Shown: piece by piece, positions 43,233-51,809 of the stretch
Position numbering within the stretch: the first letter of the stretch is position 1
Layout of the letters: each line of letters starts with the position of its first letter
NCBI RefSeq assembly: GCF_005298175.1
Contig: NZ_SZYH01000001.1
Span: 2,852,001-2,916,000 of the forward strand
Direction: 5' to 3'
Source: Marinobacter panjinensis
GTDB taxonomy: Bacteria > Pseudomonadota > Gammaproteobacteria > Pseudomonadales > Oleiphilaceae
DNA: 64,000 bases
Notes under the pieces: generated by a model
Database searches by the model: none
Seen by the model: only the letters and a program-made list of their open reading frames with translations
Told to the model about the DNA's origin: nothing
Program-made: the position numbers and the translations under genes

Positions 43233-45002
43233 TCAGAGGGAGAAGTCGGTAATGACCGGGTCATGGTCTGACGATCGCCAGGGCTGGCTTTCAGCGGCCG
43301 GGATCGGACCCTTGTAACCCAGTGCCGGCGGTTCATCGGCATTGATTGACCAGGTGGTGGCGCCAACGAGTCGACCGGCCAGCCCTTTCGACACCAGGCT
43401 GTAATCAAGAGTGCCGCTACGCCCGTGGTAGCGGTAGCTGGTCTTGTTGCAGCCCGCTTCATTACAGGCATGGAACTGCCGGACGGCATTGGTGTAGCCC
43501 GCGTCTGTTATCAGCTGCAGGGGTACTTCCCGGGCGTAGCTGTTCATGTCGCCGGTGATCAGGGTGCCTGCCAGATTGTCGGGTTGTGGTAGTGAATCCG
43601 CCCAGCGAAGGATGGCCCGGGTGGCCTGTTCACGGCTGAAGCTGTAGCAGCCCTGGCCGTCATTCTGGTCGCGGTCCGGGCCCTTGGCGCCGCGACAGGC
43701 TTTGGACTTCAGATGGGGCACGATTATTCTCAGGACGCGGTCATTGCCCAGGTGCCGGAACGCCTGGGCAACCGGTGGCCGGCCCCGCCGGCTGAAAGGC
43801 GCTGAAGTCAGGCGGCTGGCCTCACCCTCGGTTGCTACCCGGTCACTGCGGTACAGCAGGTCGGTGCGAATGGCATCACTGCCGGTGCCACTGTCGGCTT
43901 TTACGTAACGCCATTGCTCCCCTAAGGCGTTGGCCAGATCAGCGATCGCGCTGTGGCTGCCATAGCCATCGTTCTCCACCTCCGTCACCGCGATGATGTC
44001 AGGCTCCGGAGCCCTCAATGCGGTTACCAGCATGGCCAACTGCTGATCGAACTGTTTGCGGGATTTTGCGCCCCGTGGGGCGGGGAAACCGCCGCCCCGG
44101 CCATCGCCATTAAAAAGATTTCCCAGGTTCAGGGTGACTACCCTGAGCGTTGAGGTGTCTGGGCGCGTCGGTGGATCGGGCCGGGGATTTGCACTCTGGA
44201 ATGCCGGCGGGGACAGGGGTTGCACCCGCCAGGCGTCGAAGCGGAAGTCGAGGATTCCCGAAAGCCGGTTTACGCGATCACCGGCTCGAACCGTATTGTC
44301 GGCGGAGAGTTCCCCCGTCGGCCAGGGCACTGGCCGTGGATCCCGAACCCCTCGGGCGTCATCAAGTAGCAGCCGGTTTCCCTGCTGGGACTGGAAAAGT
44401 GCCGCGGCAGACGGTCCGGGTTCCATGAATTCGGTGGGGATGGTCTGGTCACCGGCAGCCAGCGTCAGCTCACCGTAGCGGGCAAGATTGTAGTGATCAA
44501 TCACGGTCAGCTCGCCCGCTATAGTCACCAGCATGTTCTCGAGATGTTCCGGGCGCTGGTGGTCTGGCCAGGGCAGCGTGACAGGGACAGGTGCCGGCAG
44601 AGGTCCGGTACCGCACACCGTGAAGGTATCAACATCGGTGAGTTCGGTCAGGCCGTGAAATTCCTTGACCCGTCCGGATACCCGAACCCTTTGCCCCCGG
44701 CTGCCCGCAGAGCGGCCGGTATAGACAAACAGGGCTTCGGAGGTGTTCGGGCTGCCGTCGGTTTCGTCATCGGTCTGCTGCAGGTAAAAACCACGGAATC
44801 CACCCTTATGACGGGCATCCATGGTAATGACGCCTTCCACCGTGACGGTCTGGCCTGCGAGCGGTGAGCGGGCATCCTCGCCCTGGACCTTTGAGATCGC
44901 CGTAGCAAACGCACCGCAGCCCTCTGCTGAGGCAACAACGGGCAGCCAGAGCAGCAGGACAGTGGCAAGGAGATTTTGAATGGGAGCGCGGAGTGTGGTC
45001 AC
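43233..45002 (-). CDS. ExeM/NucH-like extracellular endonuclease
   Basis: 589 residues starting at GTG 45002, with a signal peptide (LLATVLLLWLPVVASAEG). An OB-like domain (about 40-150) precedes a C-terminal endonuclease/exonuclease/phosphatase domain (about 285-589) with TLNLGNLF, EVENDG, GDMNSY and SSDHDPV marking the metal and catalytic sites. This is the layout of ExeM/NucH secreted DNases, used for eDNA nutrition or biofilm control. The gene starts 9 bp after the stop of a WYL-domain regulator gene on the same strand, so the two are probably one operon. Confidence 0.9.
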   Translation of the reverse strand: MTTLRAPIQNLLATVLLLWLPVVASAEGCGAFATAISKVQGEDARSPLAGQTVTVEGVITMDARHKGGFRGFYLQQTDDETDGSPNTSEALFVYTGRSAGSRGQRVRVSGRVKEFHGLTELTDVDTFTVCGTGPLPAPVPVTLPWPDHQRPEHLENMLVTIAGELTVIDHYNLARYGELTLAAGDQTIPTEFMEPGPSAAALFQSQQGNRLLLDDARGVRDPRPVPWPTGELSADNTVRAGDRVNRLSGILDFRFDAWRVQPLSPPAFQSANPRPDPPTRPDTSTLRVVTLNLGNLFNGDGRGGGFPAPRGAKSRKQFDQQLAMLVTALRAPEPDIIAVTEVENDGYGSHSAIADLANALGEQWRYVKADSGTGSDAIRTDLLYRSDRVATEGEASRLTSAPFSRRGRPPVAQAFRHLGNDRVLRIIVPHLKSKACRGAKGPDRDQNDGQGCYSFSREQATRAILRWADSLPQPDNLAGTLITGDMNSYAREVPLQLITDAGYTNAVRQFHACNEAGCNKTSYRYHGRSGTLDYSLVSKGLAGRLVGATTWSINADEPPALGYKGPIPAAESQPWRSSDHDPVITDFSL

Positions 45003-45011
45003 CCGCGCAGT

Positions 45012-45917
45012 CTAGCAGAGCCCGGCCACCGCTTTAATAGCTCTCTCACGGTCGGACTCGGCAATGCCAAGCTGTTCCTCGTTGGCCAGCTCCAATTGCT
45101 GCACCATCGGGTCCGGATGCCGGCTGTCGGCGCTCAGTCCGAAGCGTGACAGCATATAAGGAGCCAGCGCAGCCCGGGTGGTCAGCTCCAGGCAGTTGTC
45201 ACTCATGCCGTAATCGGCAGCAATGATTTCCTGCTGTGCCTGGTTCAACCGGCTGTCAGGTACCATCACCAGGGCAATGCGGCGGTTCCAGTCATCATCC
45301 TGATGGCTGGTATGGCGGCTGCGCTGGCGAATGGTTTCCGGCTTGCCACGGAAACGGCTGAGCGCAAAATCACGGAACTCCCGATTGGAGTCGCACCAGG
45401 CGCGCAGGTGCCAGCTCTGGCCAACACAGACCAGGGTGTGGGGCTCCAGCGTGCGCTGAGACACGCCCGCCGGGCTGAGGGAAGCATACTCTGCCTTCAT
45501 GACCCTACCGTGACGGGTGGCGGTCACAGCCGCCCTCATGACTTCCGGTTTAACAATGCGCTGCGGGCCCCGGACAATGGTGCTGTGCGGAAAGCTGATG
45601 TTCAGCGATTCGAACGTATCACTGAGGCTGTCCTGTCGTGCCAGAAGATCCTGATATTCGCTGGCATGACCGGTAGTGACAACGGGGCTGAAGTCTGGTG
45701 AAGGTACATAACCTTTCAGGTGGCGATCATAAACCAGATTGTCTGGCGCCAGTTCCCGCAGGTAGGTGTTAATGTCCTTGGAAGCCTGCTGACGCCCAAT
45801 GCCAAAACTGTGGCAGATGTGATTGGTGGTGAGCCGTCCTTCCCAGAGGGCGATGATTTCAATCAGCCGGTAGCGAAGCAACAGATCCCACCGAATGGGC
45901 CAGTCCGTTTTTTTCAT
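45012..45917 (-). CDS. WYL-domain transcriptional regulator (CapW/BrxR-like architecture)
   Basis: 301 residues: winged HTH (about 12-75, with TTNHICHSFGIGRQQASKDI), WYL domain (about 120-205) and a C-terminal WCX-like dimerisation part (about 215-300). Length and order match the CapW/BrxR repressors that guard phage-defence loci, but here no defence gene is adjacent. The next gene, 9 bp downstream, encodes a secreted DNase. It may sense a nucleotide or nucleic-acid ligand through the WYL fold and control itself and the DNase. A short inverted repeat overlaps its start codon. Confidence 0.82.
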   Translation of the reverse strand: MKKTDWPIRWDLLLRYRLIEIIALWEGRLTTNHICHSFGIGRQQASKDINTYLRELAPDNLVYDRHLKGYVPSPDFSPVVTTGHASEYQDLLARQDSLSDTFESLNISFPHSTIVRGPQRIVKPEVMRAAVTATRHGRVMKAEYASLSPAGVSQRTLEPHTLVCVGQSWHLRAWCDSNREFRDFALSRFRGKPETIRQRSRHTSHQDDDWNRRIALVMVPDSRLNQAQQEIIAADYGMSDNCLELTTRAALAPYMLSRFGLSADSRHPDPMVQQLELANEEQLGIAESDRERAIKAVAGLC

Positions 45918-45936
45918 AACCAGGCGCTCATGGTTA
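45917..45936. promoter_or_regulatory. Candidate operator at the WYL gene start
   Basis: TAACCA (45917-45922) and TGGTTA (45931-45936) form an inverted repeat with 8 bp between, touching the start codon of the WYL gene. The 45918-46221 gap (304 bp, divergent from an MFS gene) shows nothing else I can name. Weak evidence: the arms are only 6 bp. Confidence 0.3.
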
Positions 45937-46221
45937 GTGTGGATTGCATGAGTTAAGAGACTCGTGGTTTAAAATGGCCAGTAATGATACCTGTCTCATG
46001 TTAACCCCTTGGGCCGTCTGCGTGTGTTACGTCACCTTAATGTAAAATAATGTCAAATCCGGTAACTGCAGCGCTACAAGCCGTATCAAAAATTCGGCAA
46101 ATGCGTAGTGGTGTCGTTGGCGGAGCCCTGTTGTAATTCGTTTTCAGCAAAGTTCCGGCGTTGCTGCTACTTTTTACACACCTCTGTTTACATCCTTTTC
46201 CAATACGCCGGAGCCCGTCTG

Positions 46222-47499
46222 ATGACCCGCATGGTCACCTCACTGTCAGCCCTTATTCTCAGTATAGTACTGCTGGTCAGCGGCAATGCCTTTCTGATGA
46301 CCCTTTTGGGTATTCGACTGAGTATCGAGGCGGTATCCCCGGACATCATCGGCTGGATTCTGGTGTGCTATTCCATTGGTTTTGTACTGGGCACTCTATA
46401 CGTGCACCACATCATTGGCCGTGTCGGGCACATTCGGGCGTTTGCGGTGTTCGCTGCCATGGCGGCGGTGTGTGCACTGCTGTATCCCATGGCGGTATCG
46501 GAACTGTTCTGGGCCCTGCTGCGCGCGCTTTCCGGTTTCAGCGTGGCCGGTGTTCTGGTGGTCATCGAAAGCTGGTTCAGTAGCCGCGCCACCAATGCCA
46601 ATCGTGGTGCCTTATTCGCGGTCTACCAGATTGTTTTCTATCTTTCCGCGGCCGGTGGCCAACTGCTGATCAATGTGGGTGAGCCTGCGTCATTTGTTCC
46701 GTTCTCGCTGGCAGCCGTGTTACTGACGCTGGCGCTGGTGCCATTGTCGCTGACACGCATGGATGCCCCGGTGATTGAGCAGCATGAGCGCCTGTCTTTT
46801 TTCACTCTCGCGCGGGAGTCTTTTACCGGAGTGTCCGGGGCGCTGATCTGTGGTGTGATGATCGGTTCCTTCTATGCGCTGGGGCCGGTTTACGCCACTC
46901 TGGTTGGCCTGGAGGTCAGTCGGGTGTCCACCTTCATGGCCAGTGCCATTGTTGCTGCCATGATTCTGGCCTGGCCACTGGGGCTGGTGTGTGACCGCTT
47001 TGACCGCCGCCTTGTGATGTTCTGGGTGGCCGTGATGGCGGGCCTGTCGGCGGTGACTGTCGGTGTATTCGGCGCCGAGAAAATGTGGCTGTTGACCCTG
47101 ATGGTGGGGCTGTTTACCGGCCTGTCTGCCACGCTTTACCCGATTGCCGTGGCGATTACCAACGATCGGATGGAAAGCAACCGTATTGTCTCAGCCAGCG
47201 CAACGCTGCTGCTGAGTTACGGTGTCGGCAGTGTTATTGGCCCTGTTGTGATGGCGGAACTGGTGGCCGTACTGGGTCCCAAGGGCCTGTTCTTCGGCAA
47301 TGCCGGATTCCTGGCTGTACTGGCGGTCATTACCAGTTATCGCATTACTCATACGGAAGGCGTGCTGGTGGCCGATCAGGAGCACTTTATCCCGACCATG
47401 CCTGAAACCTCTGCGGTACTGGCAGAAATGGATCCGCGGAACGAGGAGTTCCAGGAATCGCGGGAGGTGGTCGAGATGCAGGAAGAGCAACTGCGCTAG
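46222..47499 (+). CDS. MFS transporter (YcaD-like)
   Basis: 425 residues from the ATG at 46222 (GGAG 9 bp upstream); the longer frame from 46108 lacks hydrophobic character and is rejected. Twelve membrane helices, with SIGFVLGTLYVHHIIGRVGHIR between helices 2 and 3 as in the MFS signature, and a hydrophilic Glu-rich C-terminal tail (about 385-425). The SISIG-like IVSASATLLLSYGVGSVIGP region is typical of the YcaD group. Substrate unknown. It is followed on the same strand by a MarR regulator and another MFS gene. Confidence 0.85.
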   Translation: MTRMVTSLSALILSIVLLVSGNAFLMTLLGIRLSIEAVSPDIIGWILVCYSIGFVLGTLYVHHIIGRVGHIRAFAVFAAMAAVCALLYPMAVSELFWALLRALSGFSVAGVLVVIESWFSSRATNANRGALFAVYQIVFYLSAAGGQLLINVGEPASFVPFSLAAVLLTLALVPLSLTRMDAPVIEQHERLSFFTLARESFTGVSGALICGVMIGSFYALGPVYATLVGLEVSRVSTFMASAIVAAMILAWPLGLVCDRFDRRLVMFWVAVMAGLSAVTVGVFGAEKMWLLTLMVGLFTGLSATLYPIAVAITNDRMESNRIVSASATLLLSYGVGSVIGPVVMAELVAVLGPKGLFFGNAGFLAVLAVITSYRITHTEGVLVADQEHFIPTMPETSAVLAEMDPRNEEFQESREVVEMQEEQLR

Positions 47500-47672
47500 A
47501 CTGTGTGATTATCGCAACCTCTCGGTTTTCCCCAATTCTGTTTTGCCTTGCGTATCTGTATTTATGTCAATGGTTAGCTTACTATTGGTGACGATTTTCA
47601 TTGCTGCGTTTTTCAGCATTTGCATTCGTTATAACTGTAAGCCGTTGATATTATTTACCGGAGTTCCAGATC

Positions 47673-48098
47673 ATGAGAGATCAGTTTCCCTTCGCCGTTG
47701 CCAGGGTAACCCGGCGCTGGCGCAAGCTGCTGGACGAGCGCCTCAAGGACCTGGGCGTTACCCAGGCTCGCTGGACCACCATGGTCTATTTGCAGAAAGG
47801 CGGCGAAGGCCTGACCCAGCGTGAACTTGCTCGCCTGATGGCGATAGAAAACCCGACTCTGGTACGGCTGCTGGACAGCCTTGAGCAGCAGGGTCTGATT
47901 GAACGCCGCCCCTGCCCGAACGACCGCCGTGCCCGCCGTCTCCACCTGACACCGGACGGCACTGAATTCATGGAAGTGTTGACGGAACGGGCTGCAAAGC
48001 TGCGTGAGGAAATGCTGGAAGGCATCAGTGACGAAGACATCGAGGGCGCAGTGAAGGTCTTTCACAAGATCATGGAGAACGCAGAGCGCCAGCGATAA
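47673..48098 (+). CDS. MarR family regulator (SlyA-like)
   Basis: 141 residues, all of it the MarR winged-helix fold. The recognition region is LTQRELARLMAIENPTLVRL and the wing is RRPCPNDRRARRLHLT. Dimeric repressors of this type answer to aromatic or phenolic ligands and usually control an adjacent efflux gene. The DHA2-type MFS gene starting about 30 bp downstream is the likely target. The RBS CGGAG lies 11 bp before the ATG. Confidence 0.92.
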   Translation: MRDQFPFAVARVTRRWRKLLDERLKDLGVTQARWTTMVYLQKGGEGLTQRELARLMAIENPTLVRLLDSLEQQGLIERRPCPNDRRARRLHLTPDGTEFMEVLTERAAKLREEMLEGISDEDIEGAVKVFHKIMENAERQR

Positions 48099-48128
48099 CC
48101 GTGTTCGTCCGGTTGGGGGGTTGTTGGT

Positions 48129-49520
48129 CTGAGTGATAACTCGGTTGAGGGGCTGAAAGCCCGTTACGGTGAACGCTGGCGTTGGCTCGCCTTGGCCACA
48201 GTGGTGCTGGGTACCATGGCCACTGTACTTAGCGCGACTGTGGTCAACGTTGCCCTCCACGACATCATGCTGGAATTCGGCATCCGCCAGGGCCAGGTCC
48301 ATTGGCTGGCTACCGGATTCATTGCCGCCATGACTACCACCATGCTGGCCTCTTCATGGCTGCTGGATCATTTTGGGGTGCGCAAAACCCTGGCCACGGC
48401 CATGTTTTTCTTCACCCTGATCTCCCTGCTGGGCGGTTTTGCCACCTCTCCGGAACAGCTGATTGCTGCCCGTATCGGGCAGGGTGCCATGGCCGGATTG
48501 ATGCAGCCCATGGGTATGTACCTGGTGTTCCGGATCTTCCCCCGTAACCGGCGCGGCCAGGCCATGGGTATCTACGGCATGGGCGTTATCCTCGCGCCGG
48601 CTCTGGGGCCGGTGTTGGGCGGTTTCCTGGTAGACCAGCTGGATTGGCGTTTCGTCATGTTTGCGCCGGTGCCGGTTACCCTGGCGGGCGTGTTCATGGC
48701 CTGGCGCTTTTTGCCGGTTCCGGTTTCCCGCCCGGCGCCCTACCGGTTCGATCTGCCCGGGCTGGTATTGCTTGGCGCCACTATCGGGTTGTCTCTGGAT
48801 ACCCTTAACCGCTTACAACAGCTTGCCGGACAGGAAGCGAGAATCCTGCTGGAAGGCGCACTCGCTGTGCTCATGCTGATGTTGTTTGTGGTGCGCGAGC
48901 GTAAGGCCCGTCACCCACTGGTCAATGTTGATCTTTTGCGTAAACCGAGCTTTGTTTACGCCAACCTGGGTGCCATGGCCCTGGGGCTTGCGCTGTTTGG
49001 CTCCACCTACCTGGTGCCGTTGTTTGTGCAGACGTCTCTCGGTTTTTCTGCAACCCAGGCCGGCCTGCTGATGCTGCCGGCGGGCATTGTTCTGGGTATG
49101 ACCTTTCCTCTGGCTGGCCGGCTGGCGGACCGTATGAGTGCCCGCAAGCTGGTTATTTTCGGCATTGTACTGTTTGCCACGTCGGCAGTGCTGTTTGCCC
49201 TGTCTGATCTGCAGCTGGCTTTTGGCTGGCTTGCCCTCTGGACGGTGCTGGGGCGTATCGGTATCGGCTTCATGCTGCCTGCGCTGTCCACCGGCGCGCT
49301 GAATCCGCTGGCACCGGAACAGCTCGGCGCCGGCTCCAGCACCATCAACTTTACCCGCCAGCTCGGGGGCGCCTTTGGCGTGAACATTGTGGCGCTGACC
49401 ATTGAGTTTGGTGACCACAATGGCGGAATACCCACTATCGATGCTTTCCATACTGCCTGGTGGCTGGTGGCTGTCTTTGTGGCCGTGGCGGCGGTTCCGG
49501 TATGGAAAATGCGAGTATAG
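48129..49520 (+). CDS. DHA2/EmrB-type multidrug efflux MFS transporter
   Basis: About 463 residues if started at CTG 48129. Coding similarity clearly extends upstream of the first recognised start (TTG 48192): residues SDNSVEGLKARYGERWRW read as a normal cytoplasmic N-terminus and a G-rich RBS-like run (GGGGGG) lies 9 bp before the CTG. The frame has no ATG or GTG there. The body has about 12-14 membrane helices; the motif-A loop between helices 2 and 3 reads LLDHFGVRKT, and LGPVLGGFLVDQLDWRFVMF is the motif C of drug/H+ antiporters. It probably exports hydrophobic compounds under control of the adjacent MarR protein. Confidence 0.88.
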   Translation: MSDNSVEGLKARYGERWRWLALATVVLGTMATVLSATVVNVALHDIMLEFGIRQGQVHWLATGFIAAMTTTMLASSWLLDHFGVRKTLATAMFFFTLISLLGGFATSPEQLIAARIGQGAMAGLMQPMGMYLVFRIFPRNRRGQAMGIYGMGVILAPALGPVLGGFLVDQLDWRFVMFAPVPVTLAGVFMAWRFLPVPVSRPAPYRFDLPGLVLLGATIGLSLDTLNRLQQLAGQEARILLEGALAVLMLMLFVVRERKARHPLVNVDLLRKPSFVYANLGAMALGLALFGSTYLVPLFVQTSLGFSATQAGLLMLPAGIVLGMTFPLAGRLADRMSARKLVIFGIVLFATSAVLFALSDLQLAFGWLALWTVLGRIGIGFMLPALSTGALNPLAPEQLGAGSSTINFTRQLGGAFGVNIVALTIEFGDHNGGIPTIDAFHTAWWLVAVFVAVAAVPVWKMRV

Positions 49521-49556
49521 TTGTCATTCCCGCGCCAATTGATTAACATTTCCGCT

Positions 49557-49745
49557 CTCTTCAGGGGAGTAGCCTCCGTGCCAGAACAGTTTTCATGGCA
49601 AGGATGGTAGTCAACATGCTTGGAGCTCAATCTCCGTGGCTATCATGTTTCACCCATTCAGTGGTGGAACTGGCAAGACCTGAGGCAGCTTCACCTCCAT
49701 AGGGCGGACGGTGGACTGCCTCATGTCTGAATGTCCGCCCCGGAG
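49557..49745 (+). promoter_or_regulatory. yybP-ykoY manganese riboswitch upstream of the GDT1-family gene
   Basis: The conserved aptamer blocks are present in order: GGGGAGTAGCC (49564-49574), GTCAACAT (49610-49617) and GGCAAGACCTGAGG (49672-49685), with P1 pairing 49559-49565 to 49679-49685. Downstream, TGAGGCAG (49681-49688) can pair with CTGCCTCA (49716-49723), and GGGCGGAC (49702-49709) with GTCCGCCC (49733-49740). These hairpins exclude each other, and the second abuts the RBS CGGAG. This predicts Mn2+-dependent translation of the exporter, normally ON with Mn2+ in the family. Confidence 0.85.
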
Positions 49746-49751
49746 TTGTTC

Positions 49752-50321
49752 ATGGACGCTTTCCTCGCCTCAACTGTTGCAGTCGCCATTGCTGAAATCG
49801 GCGACAAGACCCAACTACTCTCCCTTTTCCTGGTTGCCCGCTACGCCAGCCGCCTGCCCATAATCCTGGGTATTTTCGTGGCCACGATACTGAACCATGC
49901 CCTCTCGGCGCTGTTAGGCGCCTGGATAGCGGAGTTGATACCGGAAGCATGGTTACCCTGGATCCTGGCTGTAAGCTTTGTCGCCATCGCCCTGTGGTTG
50001 CTGGTACCGGACAAGGATGACAGTGGGGATTCTGCTTTTCTTGGCATGGGCGCGTTCATGGCGACGACGGTGATGTTCTTCCTGGCGGAAATTGGTGATA
50101 AAACCCAGATAGCGACCGTGGTTCTGGCAGCCCGGTATACCGAGACCTTCTGGGTAATCATGGGGACCACCGTTGGTATGCTTTTGGCCAATATACCGGT
50201 TATCATGGCTGGTAAATGGCTTATGGACCGGCTGCCACTATCGACGGCCCGGATCGGGGCAAGCATTCTGTTCCTGATTCTGGCAGTTGTTACCCTTTGG
50301 GCAGCCCTGATGTCGCTTTGA
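49752..50321 (+). CDS. GDT1/TMEM165-family manganese exporter
   Basis: 189 residues from the ATG at 49752, chosen because the RBS CGGAG lies 7 bp upstream inside the riboswitch platform; the GTG-type longer start at 49731 would lie within a hairpin. Six membrane helices in two repeats, each with the family E-x-G-D-K-T motif (AEIGDKTQLL near residue 15 and AEIGDKTQIA near 113). Members export Mn2+ (or Ca2+) from the cytoplasm. The Mn2+ riboswitch before it strongly supports manganese. Confidence 0.93.
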   Translation: MDAFLASTVAVAIAEIGDKTQLLSLFLVARYASRLPIILGIFVATILNHALSALLGAWIAELIPEAWLPWILAVSFVAIALWLLVPDKDDSGDSAFLGMGAFMATTVMFFLAEIGDKTQIATVVLAARYTETFWVIMGTTVGMLLANIPVIMAGKWLMDRLPLSTARIGASILFLILAVVTLWAALMSL

Positions 50322-50368
50322 ACCGGCGTGTCAGTAACCTGAAATGCCGGCTACCGGATTTGAAACTT

Positions 50369-51436
50369 ATGTATTGTAAACAGTTCACTGGCTTTTTTGT
50401 TTTCTGGCTGGCGTTGGTGCTGGCCGCCCCTTTGCAGGCAGAAGCCGAGCGACAGGCCAGCGGCAAGGAGCTCAGTGCCGAACAGTCCGGGGGTGAGGTT
50501 TCCAACAAGCCGCGTGTGCCGACCTTTGATATTGAAGGCGACCTGGCCGGCGAGTTGTCGGTTATCTCGACCCGCTATGAAGATACCTTCGCAGCGATCG
50601 GTAATCGCGACAGCCTCGGCTATCTTGAACTGGTGAAAGCCAATCCGGGAGTGGATCCCTGGCTTCCCGGTGAAGGTACCCGTATCACCGTACCCCGTCA
50701 CTACGTGTTGCCGGATGTGAAGCGCGAGGGCATTGTCATTAACCTGGCTGAGTACCGGTTGTACTATTTCACCGAGAAAGGCGTTCAGGTGTACCCGGTG
50801 GGCGTGGGGACGGAAGACAATCCCTCGCCGCTTACGGACGCTGAGGTGACCATGCCGCTGGAGTCGCCGGCCTGGTACCCGCCTGCGAGCATCCGGGCCG
50901 AGTATGAGGCGAATGGAGACTACCTTCCACGAATGATTCCTCCCGGCCCGGACAACCCCCTTGGAAGCCACGCCTTGATGCTGAGCGAGAAAGGCTACCT
51001 GATTCACGGCACCAACAAGCTGTTCGGGGTCGGTATGCAGGTCAGCCATGGGTGCTTCCGCATGTATAACGAGGACATATCCCGGTTCGTTTACCAGGTC
51101 AGCAAGGGCACGCCGGTGCGGGTGATCAGGGAGCCGGTAAAGATCGGCCTGAAAGGCAACGAGGTCTGGATGGAAGTGCATCGTCCGCACGAGGAATACA
51201 GTGAGCAGGACCGGACTAAGGTCTGGCGTGAAGTCTCAACAGCGCTTGAAGAATTCCGTCGCAAAAGGCCCGGCGTGGAAGTCCAGCGTATGGCCATTGA
51301 GCTGGCAGTGGACCAGGCTGACGGCCTTCCGCGGATGATTGGCGAGCGGGTTACCCGGGTTGCCAATGAAACCAGTGAGACGCTGCGGAATACCCCTGAT
51401 GGTGAGGAAGGCAAGGAACAACGCCTCTGGTTCTGA
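50369..51436 (+). CDS. L,D-transpeptidase (ErfK/YbiS family)
   Basis: 355 residues from the ATG at 50369, which opens a signal peptide (FFVFWLALVLAAPLQAEA); the RBS is weak. A LysM-like peptidoglycan-binding region (about 50-115, ending in LPGEGTRITVP) precedes the YkuD catalytic domain (about 125-265), with HGTN and the nucleophile motif SHGCFRM. A helical, charged tail follows. It forms 3-3 cross-links or attaches proteins to peptidoglycan in the periplasm. It starts 47 bp after the Mn exporter gene and may be co-transcribed with it. Confidence 0.9.
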   Translation: MYCKQFTGFFVFWLALVLAAPLQAEAERQASGKELSAEQSGGEVSNKPRVPTFDIEGDLAGELSVISTRYEDTFAAIGNRDSLGYLELVKANPGVDPWLPGEGTRITVPRHYVLPDVKREGIVINLAEYRLYYFTEKGVQVYPVGVGTEDNPSPLTDAEVTMPLESPAWYPPASIRAEYEANGDYLPRMIPPGPDNPLGSHALMLSEKGYLIHGTNKLFGVGMQVSHGCFRMYNEDISRFVYQVSKGTPVRVIREPVKIGLKGNEVWMEVHRPHEEYSEQDRTKVWREVSTALEEFRRKRPGVEVQRMAIELAVDQADGLPRMIGERVTRVANETSETLRNTPDGEEGKEQRLWF

Positions 51437-51450
51437 ACATGACCTGCAGC

Positions 51451-51782
51451 TGACAGCACTAAGGGGCATGCCGAAAAACATCACCACCTATGCTGCCACC
51501 AAAGCCGGCCTGGCTTCATTGGCTGAGGGACTGCGGGTGGAACTGGTCAGGGCGCGCTCGCCAATACGTGTATCAACTCTTTATCCCGGCTATATTCGTA
51601 CTGAGATAAATGAGAAAGTAAGAAATGCGCCGTTTATTGTGGACGCAGCGACCGGGTGCAAGGCCATGGTACGTGCCATTGAGTCCGGAAAAGCGGAATG
51701 TTTTGTTCCCTCATGGCCATGGCGCCCCATCGGCTTTCTGATGAGGAGGTTGCCGGTCGCGGTACTGGCCCGTATGTTCTGA
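51451..51782 (+). pseudogene. 5'-truncated SDR oxidoreductase remnant
   Basis: About 110 codons encoding only the C-terminal half of a short-chain dehydrogenase: YAATKAG (the Tyr and Lys of the active site), then LYPGYIRTEINEK and SWPWRPIGFLMRR. The nucleotide-binding N-terminal half, including the glycine loop and catalytic Ser, is missing; the frame begins directly after the L,D-transpeptidase stop. An ATG at 51468 exists but could not yield a working enzyme. I read it as a deletion remnant between two intact genes. Confidence 0.8.
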
Positions 51783-51809
51783 TCCGTCAACGGGATTCGG
51801 GGAGGAGTG

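Noticed and set aside
45012..45917. Phage-defence island suggested by the CapW/BrxR-like regulator
   Set aside because: No BREX, CBASS or other defence effector lies beside it; the linked gene is a secreted DNase and the neighbours are housekeeping or transport genes.
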